64,000 bases of DNA from contig WGLP01000002.1 of the NCBI GenBank assembly GCA_016125505.1, positions 868,001 to 932,000 on the forward strand. Reading direction: 5' to 3'. Both the position numbers and the translations under genes were made by a program. The stretch is from Gammaproteobacteria bacterium (GTDB lineage Bacteria > Pseudomonadota > Gammaproteobacteria > UBA6429 > Thiohalophilaceae). The notes beneath the pieces are model-generated. The model did not search any database and had not been told where the DNA came from. It saw only the letters and a program-made list of their open reading frames with translations. The number at the start of each line of letters is the position of its first letter. The stretch's first letter is position 1. Positions 7,727-16,279 of the stretch are shown piece by piece.

Positions 7727-9799
7727 ATGGATACCATTGATCTGAAACAACCCGAATTGTATATCAATCGGGAATTGAGCCTGGTGGAGTTCAACCAGCG
7801 TGTCCTGGCCCTGGCCGAAGATGAATCAATTCCCCTGCTGGAACGTCTGCAGTTTTTGTGCATTTCGTCTACCAATCTCGATGAGTTCTTCGAGGTGCGT
7901 GTGTCGGGTGTACAACAGATGATCGAACTGGGTTCGGTCCAGGCCGGTCCCGATAACATGTCACCCAGCGAGATACTCAAGGCCGTCAGTCAGCGGGTAC
8001 GCCGTCTGGTGGACGATCAGTACCGGGTCCTGAACGATGTCATGCTGCCGTTACTGGAAGCCAAGGGCGTGCGTACGCTCAAGCGCGGCGAGTGGACCGA
8101 GGAACAGGAGTCCTGGCTGCGCGAGTACTTCGAGGAAGAGCTGATGCCGGTGCTGAGTCCGCTTGGGCTGGATCCGGCACACCCGTTCCCGCGTATTCTC
8201 AACAAGAGTCTGAATTTTATTGTCTCCCTGACCGGTAAGGACGCCTTCGGTCGCAACAGCGGTCTGGCGATCGTGCAGGCCCCGCGTGCCTTGCCGCGTC
8301 TGATCCAGTTACCGCCCACCCTGGAGACGACGGGGTCCCACGATTTTGTGTTTTTGTCCTCGGTCATTCACGCCTATGCCGAACGCCTGTTTCATGGCAT
8401 GAAGGTCAATGGCTGTTTCCAGTTCCGCGTGACCCGTAACAGTGACATGTTCGTGGACGAGGAGGAGATCGATGATCTCCTGCGCGCAGTGGAAGGCGAA
8501 CTGGTGTCGCGCCATTACGGCGACGCCGTGCGGCTGGAAGTGGCGCACAATTGCCCGGACGAACTGGTGACGTTTTTGATGAATCGTTTCCAGTTGACCA
8601 ATGATGATATCTACAAGGTCAACGGTCCGGTCAACCTGAATCGCGTCTCCGCCATTGTGGACCTGGTGGATCGCCCGGATCTGAAGTTTCCCGCCTTTAC
8701 CTCAAGCATGCCCAAGATCCTGGCCAGCAGCCGGCATATATTCGAGGCGATTCGCAAACAGGATATCCTGCTGCATCATCCCTTCGAATCGTTCGTGCCG
8801 GTTATCGATTTTGTACGCAAGGCGGCGGAAGACCCCAAGGTCCTGGCCATCAAACAAACGCTGTATCGTACCGGTCCGAAGTCGGCGATCGTGGATGCCC
8901 TGGTGTCCGCGGCACGTGGCGGCAAGGAAGTCACGGTGGTGATCGAATTGCGCGCACGCTTCGACGAAGAGGCCAACGTTGCCCTGGCAACGCGTCTGCA
9001 GGAGGCAGGCGTGCATGTAGTGTACGGTATCGTAGGTTACAAGACCCACGCCAAGATGATTCTGGTCGTGCGGCGCGAGAGCAAGGGCCTGAAACATTAT
9101 GTGCACATCGGCACCGGCAACTATCACCCGCGCACGGCACGTTTGTATACCGACTATGGCCTGTTCAGTTGCGATGAACAGATTGCGGAAGACGTGCACC
9201 ATGTCTTCATGCAGTTGACCAGCCTGGGCAAGGTAGCGCGTCTGAATAAATTGCTGCAATCGCCGTTTACACTGCACGACGGACTGATTGCCAAGATCCG
9301 GCGTGAGAGCAAGGTCGCGGAAAGCGGCAAGCCGGCGCGTATCATCTTCAAGGTCAATGCCCTGATCGAACAACAGATTATTCAGGCACTCTACGAGGCA
9401 TCAATAGCGGGCGTGGAGATCGATCTGATCGTGCGTGGGATTTGCAGTGTGCGACCAGGGGTCCCGGGTGTCTCCGAACGTATTCGCGTACGTTCTATCC
9501 TCGGCCGCTTCCTCGAGCATACCCGCGTGTATTACTTTGCCAATGACGGCAGCCCGGAGGTATACGCCGCCTCCGCCGACCTGATGCCGCGTAATCTGTT
9601 TCGCCGCGTGGAAGTGGCCTATCCCATCGAGAATAAATTATTGCGCGAACGCGTCATCAAAGACCTGCAGTTGTATCTCGACGACAATACCCAGGCCTGG
9701 CAACTGCATGCCGACGGCAGTTTTGTGCGGATGACGCCGGGCGAGGCGAGGCCGGTGAATGCGCAGCAAACCCTGCTGGAGGCCTTGACGGAAAAATAA
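7727..9799 (+). CDS. ppk1: Polyphosphate kinase 1
   Basis: A 690-residue PPK1, which reversibly transfers the ATP gamma-phosphate onto a growing inorganic polyphosphate chain. The N-terminal segment PELYINRELSLVEFNQRVLALAED, the STNLDEFFEVRVSG motif, AIKQTLYRTG, the ELRARFDEEANV stretch, the first active-site histidine region GIVGYKTHAKMILVVRRE and HIGTGNYHP are all present and intact. Length is typical. The ATG at 7727 is chosen because it puts PELYINRELS close to the start as in homologues; an upstream TTG at 7688 would add 13 unlikely residues. A strong PhoB box precedes it. It meets ppx tail to tail with 8 bases between the stops, so synthesis and breakdown of polyphosphate are encoded side by side. 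Confidence 0.97.
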   Translation: MDTIDLKQPELYINRELSLVEFNQRVLALAEDESIPLLERLQFLCISSTNLDEFFEVRVSGVQQMIELGSVQAGPDNMSPSEILKAVSQRVRRLVDDQYRVLNDVMLPLLEAKGVRTLKRGEWTEEQESWLREYFEEELMPVLSPLGLDPAHPFPRILNKSLNFIVSLTGKDAFGRNSGLAIVQAPRALPRLIQLPPTLETTGSHDFVFLSSVIHAYAERLFHGMKVNGCFQFRVTRNSDMFVDEEEIDDLLRAVEGELVSRHYGDAVRLEVAHNCPDELVTFLMNRFQLTNDDIYKVNGPVNLNRVSAIVDLVDRPDLKFPAFTSSMPKILASSRHIFEAIRKQDILLHHPFESFVPVIDFVRKAAEDPKVLAIKQTLYRTGPKSAIVDALVSAARGGKEVTVVIELRARFDEEANVALATRLQEAGVHVVYGIVGYKTHAKMILVVRRESKGLKHYVHIGTGNYHPRTARLYTDYGLFSCDEQIAEDVHHVFMQLTSLGKVARLNKLLQSPFTLHDGLIAKIRRESKVAESGKPARIIFKVNALIEQQIIQALYEASIAGVEIDLIVRGICSVRPGVPGVSERIRVRSILGRFLEHTRVYYFANDGSPEVYAASADLMPRNLFRRVEVAYPIENKLLRERVIKDLQLYLDDNTQAWQLHADGSFVRMTPGEARPVNAQQTLLEALTEK

Positions 9800-9807
9800 G
9801 ACTCGCC

Positions 9808-11313
9808 TTAACCGAAGGTCAGTTCGTATCCCGCCGGTTTTAAATAATTCGCTTCCTGCTCCAGGTCGGCCTGGGTCAGTGGGTGGTTGCCAAGCCACTC
9901 CGCGGGGAAGCGAAGATCGAGTGACTTGCCTTTTACCTGCAGTTCGAAATCCATCGGACTTTGGACGCGGCTGCGATTTAACAACACAGCAAGGCGCAAC
10001 AGGATCGCCAGGCGTGGCGCGGCCTTCTGCCAGTATTCCGGCAGGGATTTGCTTTGTTTGGTTTGAAATTTGCGGCGGTGGGCATTGACCAGAAACGCGA
10101 GGAAGATTTGTTCCTGCTTGGAAAAACCCGCGAAGTCGGCATTCTCGATGATGTACGCGCCGTGCTTCTGATAATTACTGTGCGAAATATCGAGACCGAT
10201 CTCGTGCAGGATCGACGCCCAGTCCAGCCACTGAATGTATTCATCGAAATCCAGTTTCCAGCCGGTCGAGGCCATTTCCAGGCAGCGGCGCGCGGTAGTC
10301 TGTACCCGGGCAACCTGTTCCATATCGACATGATAACGCTGGGCGAAGGCGTTGGCGCTCTTGGCGCGAATATCTTCGTGGTGAATACGTCCCAGCAGGT
10401 CGTGTATCAGGCCCTCGCGCAAGGCACCGTCCGAGACGTGCATGACATCGATCTGTAGCGTTTTGAAAACCGCATAGAGGACCATGACCCCGCCGGGAAA
10501 CACCGGTGCGCGTTCGCCGTCGAGGCCATTGAGTTTGAGGTTGTTGATATGGCCGGCGTCCTGCATCGCATTGATCAGTTTTTCCAGGCTTGGCAAGGTA
10601 ATGCCGTAGTCGGCCCAGCCGGAGTTGTGCACGATTTTGTTGATGGCGCGGATGGTGCCTGATGCCCCCAGCGCCACCTGCCAATTGGCTTTCTGGAAGC
10701 GCCGGTAATGCGGTTCGACTTCCAGTTGTGCCGCGATCTCGGCACGCCGGATTGCCTTGCTGCTGATACTGCCGTCGCCAAAAAAACGCTGGCTCATGGA
10801 GACACAACCCATGTGCAGGCTTTCCAGTGACTGGGTGGTAAAGTCCTCACCGATGATGAGTTCGGTACTGCCGCCACCGATGTCCACCACCAGACGCCGC
10901 GAGTGATCGCTGGCAAGACTGTGGGCAACGCCCAGATAGATGAGGCGCGCTTCTTCCACGCCGGAGATCACCTCAATGGGATGGCCGAGACAGGTCTCGG
11001 CCTGTTCGATGAAGTCATCGGCATTGTGCGCGCTGCGCAGGGTATTGGTGCCGACGGCGCGGACGGCGAAATGCGGCAGGTCGCGCAGCCGCTGACCGAA
11101 GCGGGTCAGACAATCCAGTGCGCGCTGCTGTGCCTCCTCGCTGAGATTTTTATCGCCGTCGATACCGGCCGCGAGCCGGACCATTTCCCGCAGGCGATCC
11201 ACGATGATCAATTGCCCGTCCTGCACGCGGCAGACAATCAGATGAAAACTGTTGGAACCCAGGTCGACCGAGGCAACCAGGTCGGGGGGAGATCTTTTCA
11301 GCGACCAGATCAT
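9808..11313 (-). CDS. ppx: Exopolyphosphatase, Ppx/GppA family
   Basis: A 501-residue member of the ASKHA phosphatase superfamily that removes terminal phosphates from polyphosphate (or from pppGpp in the GppA branch). The N-terminal motif ASVDLGSNSFHLIVCRV, the VRAVGTNTLRSA motif, the second phosphate-binding loop LVVDIGGGSTELIIGE and LGASGTIRAINKI are present, followed by an HD-like C-terminal domain (ILHEIGLDISHSNYQKHGAYII). Length fits Ppx of gammaproteobacteria. Transcribed towards ppk1 and divergent from the plcP-like operon. Location next to ppk1 favours the polyphosphate role over GppA. Confidence 0.93.
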   Translation of the reverse strand: MIWSLKRSPPDLVASVDLGSNSFHLIVCRVQDGQLIIVDRLREMVRLAAGIDGDKNLSEEAQQRALDCLTRFGQRLRDLPHFAVRAVGTNTLRSAHNADDFIEQAETCLGHPIEVISGVEEARLIYLGVAHSLASDHSRRLVVDIGGGSTELIIGEDFTTQSLESLHMGCVSMSQRFFGDGSISSKAIRRAEIAAQLEVEPHYRRFQKANWQVALGASGTIRAINKIVHNSGWADYGITLPSLEKLINAMQDAGHINNLKLNGLDGERAPVFPGGVMVLYAVFKTLQIDVMHVSDGALREGLIHDLLGRIHHEDIRAKSANAFAQRYHVDMEQVARVQTTARRCLEMASTGWKLDFDEYIQWLDWASILHEIGLDISHSNYQKHGAYIIENADFAGFSKQEQIFLAFLVNAHRRKFQTKQSKSLPEYWQKAAPRLAILLRLAVLLNRSRVQSPMDFELQVKGKSLDLRFPAEWLGNHPLTQADLEQEANYLKPAGYELTFG

Positions 11314-11391
11314 GTGCAGGTAAGATACGTACCGACGTTACCAGAAACAACATTGACACGCGCGGCAGTGTAGCACAACAAAGCGGTCATA

Positions 11392-11447
11392 ATGTCACTG
11401 AATCTTCATCTGCATGACCAAAGTTTGTCATCTAGCCCGACCATACT
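11392..11447 (+). promoter_or_regulatory. candidate PhoB-activated promoter of the plcP-like operon
   Basis: Four consecutive 11-base units in register start at 11392, 11403, 11414 and 11425: ATGTCACTGAA, TCTTCATCTGC, ATGACCAAAGT and TTGTCATCTAG. The first and last carry clear TGTCA cores; the middle two are degenerate. After the last unit there are 6 bases and then CATACT (11442-11447), exactly the spacing between the Pho box and the -10 hexamer in E. coli phoA. The predicted transcript would start about 23 bases before the plcP ATG. Weaker than the ppk1 box, but well placed. Confidence 0.55.
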
Positions 11448-11476
11448 TCACCCAAGTTAACGCACGGGAACAGACA

Positions 11477-12289
11477 ATGACGCCTTTATATCGAATGCGT
11501 CCCCTGAAATACCGCGCCATCTGGATCTCGGATGTGCATCTCGGCTACAAAGGCTGTAAGGCAGATTACCTCCTCGATTTCCTCAGGTCCACCGAATGTG
11601 ACTATCTCTTCCTGGTAGGTGACATCATCGACCTGTGGTCAATGAAGCGCATGATGTACTGGCCGCAGGAACACAACAATGTCATTCGGACGATTCTGGG
11701 TAAGGCCAAACACGGTACCAAGGTCATCTATATCCCCGGCAACCACGACGAACAATTCCGTGATTACGCCGGTATGACTTTTGGCAATCTGCAGATCCAC
11801 GAAGAATACGAATATAAGACAGCCGATGGCCGTCACGTGCTGATGCTGCACGGGGATAAATATGACACCGTGATGAAGTGCGGCTGGCTGACCGAACTCG
11901 TCGGCAATCTGAGTTATGACTTCCTGCTATACATCAACCGTATGCTCGGGCATGTACGCAACAAATTCGGTTTCAGCTACTGGTCGCTATCCAGTTACAT
12001 CAAGAACCGGGTCAAGAATGCGGTCAAGCATATTCGTGATTTCGAGGAGATCGTGGCAAGCGATGCGCAACGCCATGGCTATGATGTCGTTATCTGCGGT
12101 CACATTCACTCCGCCGATATCCGCATGATCGACAAGGTGCTGTATTGCAATGACGGCGACTGGGTCGAGCATTGCACCGCGCTGGTGGAAAAGCACGACG
12201 GCACTATTGAACTCATTCACTGGTCTGATCGGCAACACGCGCTGAAGGATCAATCCGAAGAACTGGAAAAGGTCCCGCAAGTCGCATGA
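11477..12289 (+). CDS. plcP: PlcP-like metallophosphoesterase (LpxH-family fold)
   Basis: A 270-residue calcineurin-like phosphoesterase. The metal-binding set is complete: SDVHLG, VGDIIDLW, PGNHDEQF, MLHGDKYD and CGHIHSAD. The stretch LGYKGCKADYLLDFLR and the size match PlcP, the phospholipase C-type enzyme that cuts phosphatidylcholine and phosphatidylethanolamine to diacylglycerol in phosphate-starved alphaproteobacteria, rather than shorter LpxH of lipid A synthesis. Databases often label this group UDP-2,3-diacylglucosamine diphosphatase. The start at 11477 is favoured over an in-frame ATG at 11414, because 11414 lies inside the candidate PhoB repeats. The stop overlaps the next gene as ATGA, and that gene encodes an Agt-type glycosyltransferase, the known partner of PlcP. 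Confidence 0.8.
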   Translation: MTPLYRMRPLKYRAIWISDVHLGYKGCKADYLLDFLRSTECDYLFLVGDIIDLWSMKRMMYWPQEHNNVIRTILGKAKHGTKVIYIPGNHDEQFRDYAGMTFGNLQIHEEYEYKTADGRHVLMLHGDKYDTVMKCGWLTELVGNLSYDFLLYINRMLGHVRNKFGFSYWSLSSYIKNRVKNAVKHIRDFEEIVASDAQRHGYDVVICGHIHSADIRMIDKVLYCNDGDWVEHCTALVEKHDGTIELIHWSDRQHALKDQSEELEKVPQVA

Positions 12290-13317
12290 AGATCGCCATC
12301 GTTACCGACGCCTGGTATCCCCAGACCAATGGTGTTGTCACTACGCTCAATCGCACCGGTGAGTGTCTGCGGCAATTGGGTCACGACGTCCTTTATGTGA
12401 CACCCAAGGAATTCAAGACCATGCCGTTACCGACTTATCCGGAGATCCGGCTGTCGCTGTTTCCAACCGCGAAGGTGACGCGCATGCTCGACGAGTTTGC
12501 GCCGGATGCCATTCACATCGCGACCGAAGGCCCGCTCGGCAGTACGGCCCGCAAATATTGCCAACGTCGCGGGCTCCGGTTTACCACGGCGTACCACACG
12601 CAATTCCCGCAATACGTCCGCCTGCGCTTTCCGATCCCCTTGTCGGTGACCTATTCATGGTTGCGACGCTTTCACCGCAAGGCCGAGCGCACCATGGTGC
12701 CGACCGAATCGCTGCGGCAGGAATTGATCAAGTGGGGATTCAGGAATGTGGTCATCTGGTCGCGCGGTGTCGACATTGATTTGTTCAAACCCCAGGGCAA
12801 GGATCTTCTGCAGGACGAGCGTCCGATCAGCATGTTCGTCGGCCGCGTGGCGGTCGAAAAAAACATCGAGGCCTTTTTGGCGCTGGATATCGCCGGGACC
12901 AAGTATGTCGTGGGCGATGGTCCGGATTTACAGGCCTTGTGTGACAAATACCCGAAGGTCAAATTTGTCGGCTTCAAGTACGGCGAAGAGTTGTCGCGTT
13001 ATATCTCTGCCGCCGATGTCTTTGTGTTTCCCAGCCGTACCGATACCTTCGGCCTGGTCATGCTCGAGGCCATGGCCTGTGGTGTGCCGGTAGCGGCCTA
13101 TCCGGTGACCGGTCCCATCGATGTGGTGCGACAGGGCGAAACGGGCGTGCTTGATGATGATCTGCGCAAGGCCGTGAAGGGTGCGCTGCAACTCAGCGCC
13201 GAGGATGCGCGCCGTTACGCCGAGCAGCACTCCTGGATGGCGGCGACCCGCCAGTTCTTCTCACATCTGGAATTTAATCCGCGCGCCGAGTTGGCGGCTG
13301 CCGACGAACCGGCATAG
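12286..13317 (+). CDS. GT4 glycosyltransferase, Agt-like (glycolipid synthesis)
   Basis: A 343-residue GT-B glycosyltransferase of family 4. The start MKIAIVTDAWYPQTNGVVTTLNRT carries the acceptor-side glycine-rich loop; FVGRVAVEKNIEAFL and PSRTDTFGLVMLEAMACG are the donor-site motifs. This form closely follows the Agt-type diacylglycerol glycosyltransferases that work with PlcP in phosphate-starved bacteria. The start overlaps plcP by 4 bases, implying translational coupling. The predicted product is a mono-glycosyl or glucuronosyl diacylglycerol made from the diacylglycerol PlcP releases; the sugar cannot be told from sequence. It converges on a second GT4 gene with 10 bases between stops. 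Confidence 0.83.
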   Translation: MKIAIVTDAWYPQTNGVVTTLNRTGECLRQLGHDVLYVTPKEFKTMPLPTYPEIRLSLFPTAKVTRMLDEFAPDAIHIATEGPLGSTARKYCQRRGLRFTTAYHTQFPQYVRLRFPIPLSVTYSWLRRFHRKAERTMVPTESLRQELIKWGFRNVVIWSRGVDIDLFKPQGKDLLQDERPISMFVGRVAVEKNIEAFLALDIAGTKYVVGDGPDLQALCDKYPKVKFVGFKYGEELSRYISAADVFVFPSRTDTFGLVMLEAMACGVPVAAYPVTGPIDVVRQGETGVLDDDLRKAVKGALQLSAEDARRYAEQHSWMAATRQFFSHLEFNPRAELAAADEPA

Positions 13318-13327
13318 CCAAAACGGA

Positions 13328-14530
13328 TTACGATTGCTGCGAGGTAGCAGGCGGGGTGTGTTGCGATGGGCCCTGTGTTTTGTGTTGCGCGATCAGACTC
13401 TGGTAATACTCCAGTAAACGATCCGCCATCATCGGTGCCGACCATTCCTTGACATAATCGCGCGCCTCCTTGCTCAGGCGCTTGTGCAGGACGTCGTTGT
13501 CGAGCAATTGTTTTACCAGTTCAGCGAACTTTTGAGTGTCCTCAGGCGCGACCAGGGCACCGCGTTGCGGTTGCAGAATGTCCTTGGTACCCATCACCGC
13601 GGTGGACACCACGGGCACGCCCAGCGCCATGGCCTCGAGCAGTACCAGGCCCTGGGTCTCCGTGCGCGAGGCGAACACGAAGGCATCGCCGGCACAGTAA
13701 CAATCGAGCAGGGCATTGGCCCGCGACAGGTAACCGACAAACAAGACGTTGTCCGCGATACCGAGTTGGTTGGTCAGTTTGCGCAGGTGGGGTAAGGCCG
13801 GGCCTTCACCGGCGATGATCAACAGGATATTCGGGATGTCGCGCCGCAGTTCGACCAGCATGCGTAACAGAAAGTCGATATTCTTTTCGTGTGCGACACG
13901 GCCGATATGGACCAGCGTCGGTCGTGTCGGCGGGATGCCGTGTTGATCGCGAAAGGCATCGCCATTACAGGCGTGAAACTTATTGAGCTCCATGCCGGTC
14001 GGGATGATCTTCATGGTCGTGGTCACGCCGTACTGTTCGAGGATGTCGCGCATGGCCGTTGAGGGGACGATGACACTGTTGACGGCATTGCATTCCTTGC
14101 GGGTGAAATGCCGGGCAAGCGCACGCATCCAGGACTTGGGTACGAAGGGCACGTAATGAAACAGATATTCTTCGAAAAAGGTGTGATAGCTTTCGATGCT
14201 TGGAATATTCAGCGCCTTCGCCAGTTTTACGCCGAGGTAATGGGCGACAAACGGGGTTTGTATATGCAGGACATCGTAATTTTCGTTACGCAACATGGGC
14301 AACAGGGCCATGACGTCCTTGCGTTTCATCATGCGGTCTTCCGGGTCGAACAGCACCTGGTGTGACGGGATGCGGATAATGTCGTCGGCGTCTTCGCAAT
14401 TGGGATAATGCGGTGCGATCAGGGTGACCTTGTGGCCACGCCGAATCAGTTCCTCGCGAAAGATCTGGGTAGAGGTCGAAACGCCGTTGATCCGAGGGAA
14501 ATACACATCGGAGATCATGAGAATGCGCAT
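13328..14530 (-). CDS. GT4 glycosyltransferase, second of the lipid cluster
   Basis: A 400-residue GT4 enzyme. The N-terminus is MRILMISDVYFPRINGVSTS; donor-site motifs are HIGRVAHEKNIDFLL and FASRTETQGLVLLEAMALG, with the EX7E glutamates present. It resembles diacylglycerol glucosyl- and galactosyltransferases and SqdX-like enzymes. It starts 47 bases after the PAP2 phosphatase on the same strand, preceded by GGAG, so the two form an operon whose upstream region has tandem PhoB-like repeats. It could act on free diacylglycerol or add a second sugar to the product of the facing GT4. The C-terminus is Gln/Thr/Pro-rich (HKTQGPSQHTPPATSQQS) and probably disordered. Confidence 0.83.
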   Translation of the reverse strand: MRILMISDVYFPRINGVSTSTQIFREELIRRGHKVTLIAPHYPNCEDADDIIRIPSHQVLFDPEDRMMKRKDVMALLPMLRNENYDVLHIQTPFVAHYLGVKLAKALNIPSIESYHTFFEEYLFHYVPFVPKSWMRALARHFTRKECNAVNSVIVPSTAMRDILEQYGVTTTMKIIPTGMELNKFHACNGDAFRDQHGIPPTRPTLVHIGRVAHEKNIDFLLRMLVELRRDIPNILLIIAGEGPALPHLRKLTNQLGIADNVLFVGYLSRANALLDCYCAGDAFVFASRTETQGLVLLEAMALGVPVVSTAVMGTKDILQPQRGALVAPEDTQKFAELVKQLLDNDVLHKRLSKEARDYVKEWSAPMMADRLLEYYQSLIAQHKTQGPSQHTPPATSQQS

Positions 14531-14577
14531 GAATCAGCTAACTCCGGGGGCTTGTGTTAACGGGTAAAGGGGGTATT

Positions 14578-15126
14578 TCAAATCAGGCTGAGACCAAGGC
14601 TGGCAATGACAGTCCCGATGAGTGCGCCGGCCGCCACATCGGTAGGATAGTGCAGACCGAGAATGACGCGTGAGGACGCCACCAGGCTGGCGAACGGGAT
14701 CAGAAACCAGGCCAGTTGCGGGTAGAAGAAACAGGCGATGATGGTAAATGCCACGGCATGCAAGGTGTGGCCTGACGGAAAACTATAGTGGTCCAGCGGT
14801 GCCGTGCCCAGGCGAATTTCCGTATTGACCGAGCAGGGGCGTTCGCGTTCAGTCGTGCGCTTGATCACCTTATAAATGAGCAGATTGACGATGCCGACGG
14901 CCACCATCAACAGGCTGACGTAAATGGCTTGCGACCCATACAGCAACGGCAGGCACAGCATCAGGGTGTACCAGAACACGCCATCGCCGAGGCGGCTGAT
15001 GACGGCAAAGAAACGTTGCAGTGACGGTGCGCTGAAGGTGCGATTGACGCTGACGCAGAAACCCATTTCGATTTCCATCGCGCGACGTAGAATGACTGTT
15101 GATCGTGCTGTGGACATAAGCGACAT
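14578..15126 (-). CDS. PAP2 family lipid phosphatase
   Basis: A 182-residue membrane phosphatase with about five membrane segments and all three PAP2 motifs: KRTTERERP (KxxxxxxRP), YSFPSGH (PSGH) and SRVILGLHYPTD (SRxxxxxHxxxD). PAP2 enzymes remove phosphate from phosphatidic acid, phosphatidylglycerophosphate or undecaprenyl diphosphate. Lying in one operon with a diacylglycerol-type glycosyltransferase, phosphatidate to diacylglycerol is the most sensible reaction. The first ATG at 15126 has AAGG almost touching it; the ATG at 15117 (third residue MSL then M) has the same AAGG at a better distance of 10, so the true start may be there. Tandem PhoB-like repeats lie at 15169-15201. Confidence 0.85.
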   Translation of the reverse strand: MSLMSTARSTVILRRAMEIEMGFCVSVNRTFSAPSLQRFFAVISRLGDGVFWYTLMLCLPLLYGSQAIYVSLLMVAVGIVNLLIYKVIKRTTERERPCSVNTEIRLGTAPLDHYSFPSGHTLHAVAFTIIACFFYPQLAWFLIPFASLVASSRVILGLHYPTDVAAGALIGTVIASLGLSLI

Positions 15127-15162
15127 ACCTTATCCAGTTACATAAAGTCTGGTGCAGGTAGG

Positions 15163-15201
15163 TGGCAAGTCCGTGACAGCGGGATGAACTATTTATGACA
15201 G
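15163..15201 (-). promoter_or_regulatory. triple PhoB-like 11-bp repeat upstream of the PAP2 gene
   Basis: Read on the minus strand from 15201, three 11-base units follow one another exactly: CTGTCATAAAT, AGTTCATCCCG and CTGTCACGGAC. The first and third carry perfect CTGTCA(T/C) cores. The first 18 bases match 15 of 18 positions of the Pho box consensus. Directly after comes TTGCCA, a good -35 hexamer, with only a weak -10 (around TTATGT) 17 bases on. The site lies 43-75 bases before the first possible start codon. PhoB control is inferred. Confidence 0.75.
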
Positions 15202-15215
15202 CAGGACGTCTTGTC

Positions 15216-16277
15216 TCAAAACTCCGGGTACATCCTGCCCGGATTAAACAGGCAATGTGGGTCGAAGGCAAGTTTGAGATTGATGTGCAGTTCATGCAGC
15301 TTGCCGGTCAAGGGTTGAAACACCGGCTGCTCACCGCCGTTGCGGAAGAGGGTGGCGTGACCGCCCAGTTCGCTCAGCCGTTGACGGACGTCGGCGGGAT
15401 CTGCATCGCTCACTAACCAGCGTTGCGCGCCACCCCAGTCGGTAAACTGCTTGCCATCGATCGCCAGCGGCGCGGACGCCGCTGCCAGGGACAGCCGCCA
15501 CAGTGGCCGCGTGGTTTGGAAGAAGGGATAGCTCATTTCACGCAGGCTGTGCCAGAATTTTGCAGCGTCCTTAACGTCTTCGCCGCCAATCTGTTTCTGC
15601 GCGGATTTGACGGCGGCGGCATTACCGGAGAGGCGCAGATACATGCGTTCACCGTCATGGCAGGCAGCGGAAATCGGAAACGCCTGCAAGTTCAGCTCAC
15701 TCATGCGCTGAATGGCGATACGATCGCTCAGTTCGAAGCCCAGGGTTTGTTCCACCTCCGGCCTGGGCAAAACTTTTAGCGAGACGTCGAGGAGCACACC
15801 CAGGGTACCGAGTGAGCCGGTAAGCAGGCGCGACAGGTCATAGCCGGCCACGTTCTTCATGACCTCGCCACCGAAGCGCAGGTGTTCCGCCTTGCCGTTG
15901 ATCATATGTACACCGAGCACGAAGTCGCGTGCGGCACCGCGAAATGGACGCGCCGGACCCGAGAGGCCGGCGGCAATGGTGCCGCCGAGGGTCGCATGCC
16001 CGGTGAAGTGTGGCGGCTCAAAGCCCAGCATTTGCTGGTTATCCGCGAGGGTTTGTTCAATCTCGGTGAGCGGTGTCCCGCAGCGCGCACTCAGCACCAG
16101 TTCGGTGGGTTCGTAGTGCACGATGCCACGGTGGTCATTTACAACGAGGGGCTGCGCATCGACTGCGTTGCCGTAAAAGGCCTTGCTGCCGCCCGCGACG
16201 ATCTGCATCGGGGTATTGTGCTGGCAGTGCGTTGCCACCTGTTCACGCAAGTCCGCGCTGCAATCGCGATCGGTCAT
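15216..16277 (-). CDS. glcE: Glycolate oxidase FAD-binding subunit GlcE
   Basis: A 353-residue protein with the FAD-binding type 4 fold (PCMH/VAO). The ADP-binding stretch IVAGGSKAFYGN, the QMLGFEPPHFTGHATLGGTIAAGLSG segment and VMKNVAGYDLSRLLTGSLGTLG are characteristic of GlcE. The C-terminal GRMYPEF closes the family. The start at 16277 follows the glcD stop by 2 bases; the frame is open further upstream but only within glcD. GlcE works with GlcD and the iron-sulphur subunit GlcF to oxidise glycolate to glyoxylate. GlcF is not encoded next to it here. Confidence 0.9.
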   Translation of the reverse strand: MTDRDCSADLREQVATHCQHNTPMQIVAGGSKAFYGNAVDAQPLVVNDHRGIVHYEPTELVLSARCGTPLTEIEQTLADNQQMLGFEPPHFTGHATLGGTIAAGLSGPARPFRGAARDFVLGVHMINGKAEHLRFGGEVMKNVAGYDLSRLLTGSLGTLGVLLDVSLKVLPRPEVEQTLGFELSDRIAIQRMSELNLQAFPISAACHDGERMYLRLSGNAAAVKSAQKQIGGEDVKDAAKFWHSLREMSYPFFQTTRPLWRLSLAAASAPLAIDGKQFTDWGGAQRWLVSDADPADVRQRLSELGGHATLFRNGGEQPVFQPLTGKLHELHINLKLAFDPHCLFNPGRMYPEF

Positions 16278-16279
16278 GA

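Noticed and set aside
8702..9373. A 223-codon open frame on the minus strand inside ppk1
   Set aside because: Antisense to conserved ppk1 codons, no independent evidence of coding.
11386..11398. GTCA repeated 8 bases apart as a further Pho box
   Set aside because: PhoB units repeat every 11 bases; this pair is 8 apart and only the second copy falls in register with the downstream units.
11477..12289. Calling this gene lpxH
   Set aside because: The metal motifs are shared, but its length, the RGCQAD-like LGYKGCKADYLLDFLR segment, coupling to an Agt-like glycosyltransferase and the Pho-type promoter fit PlcP better.
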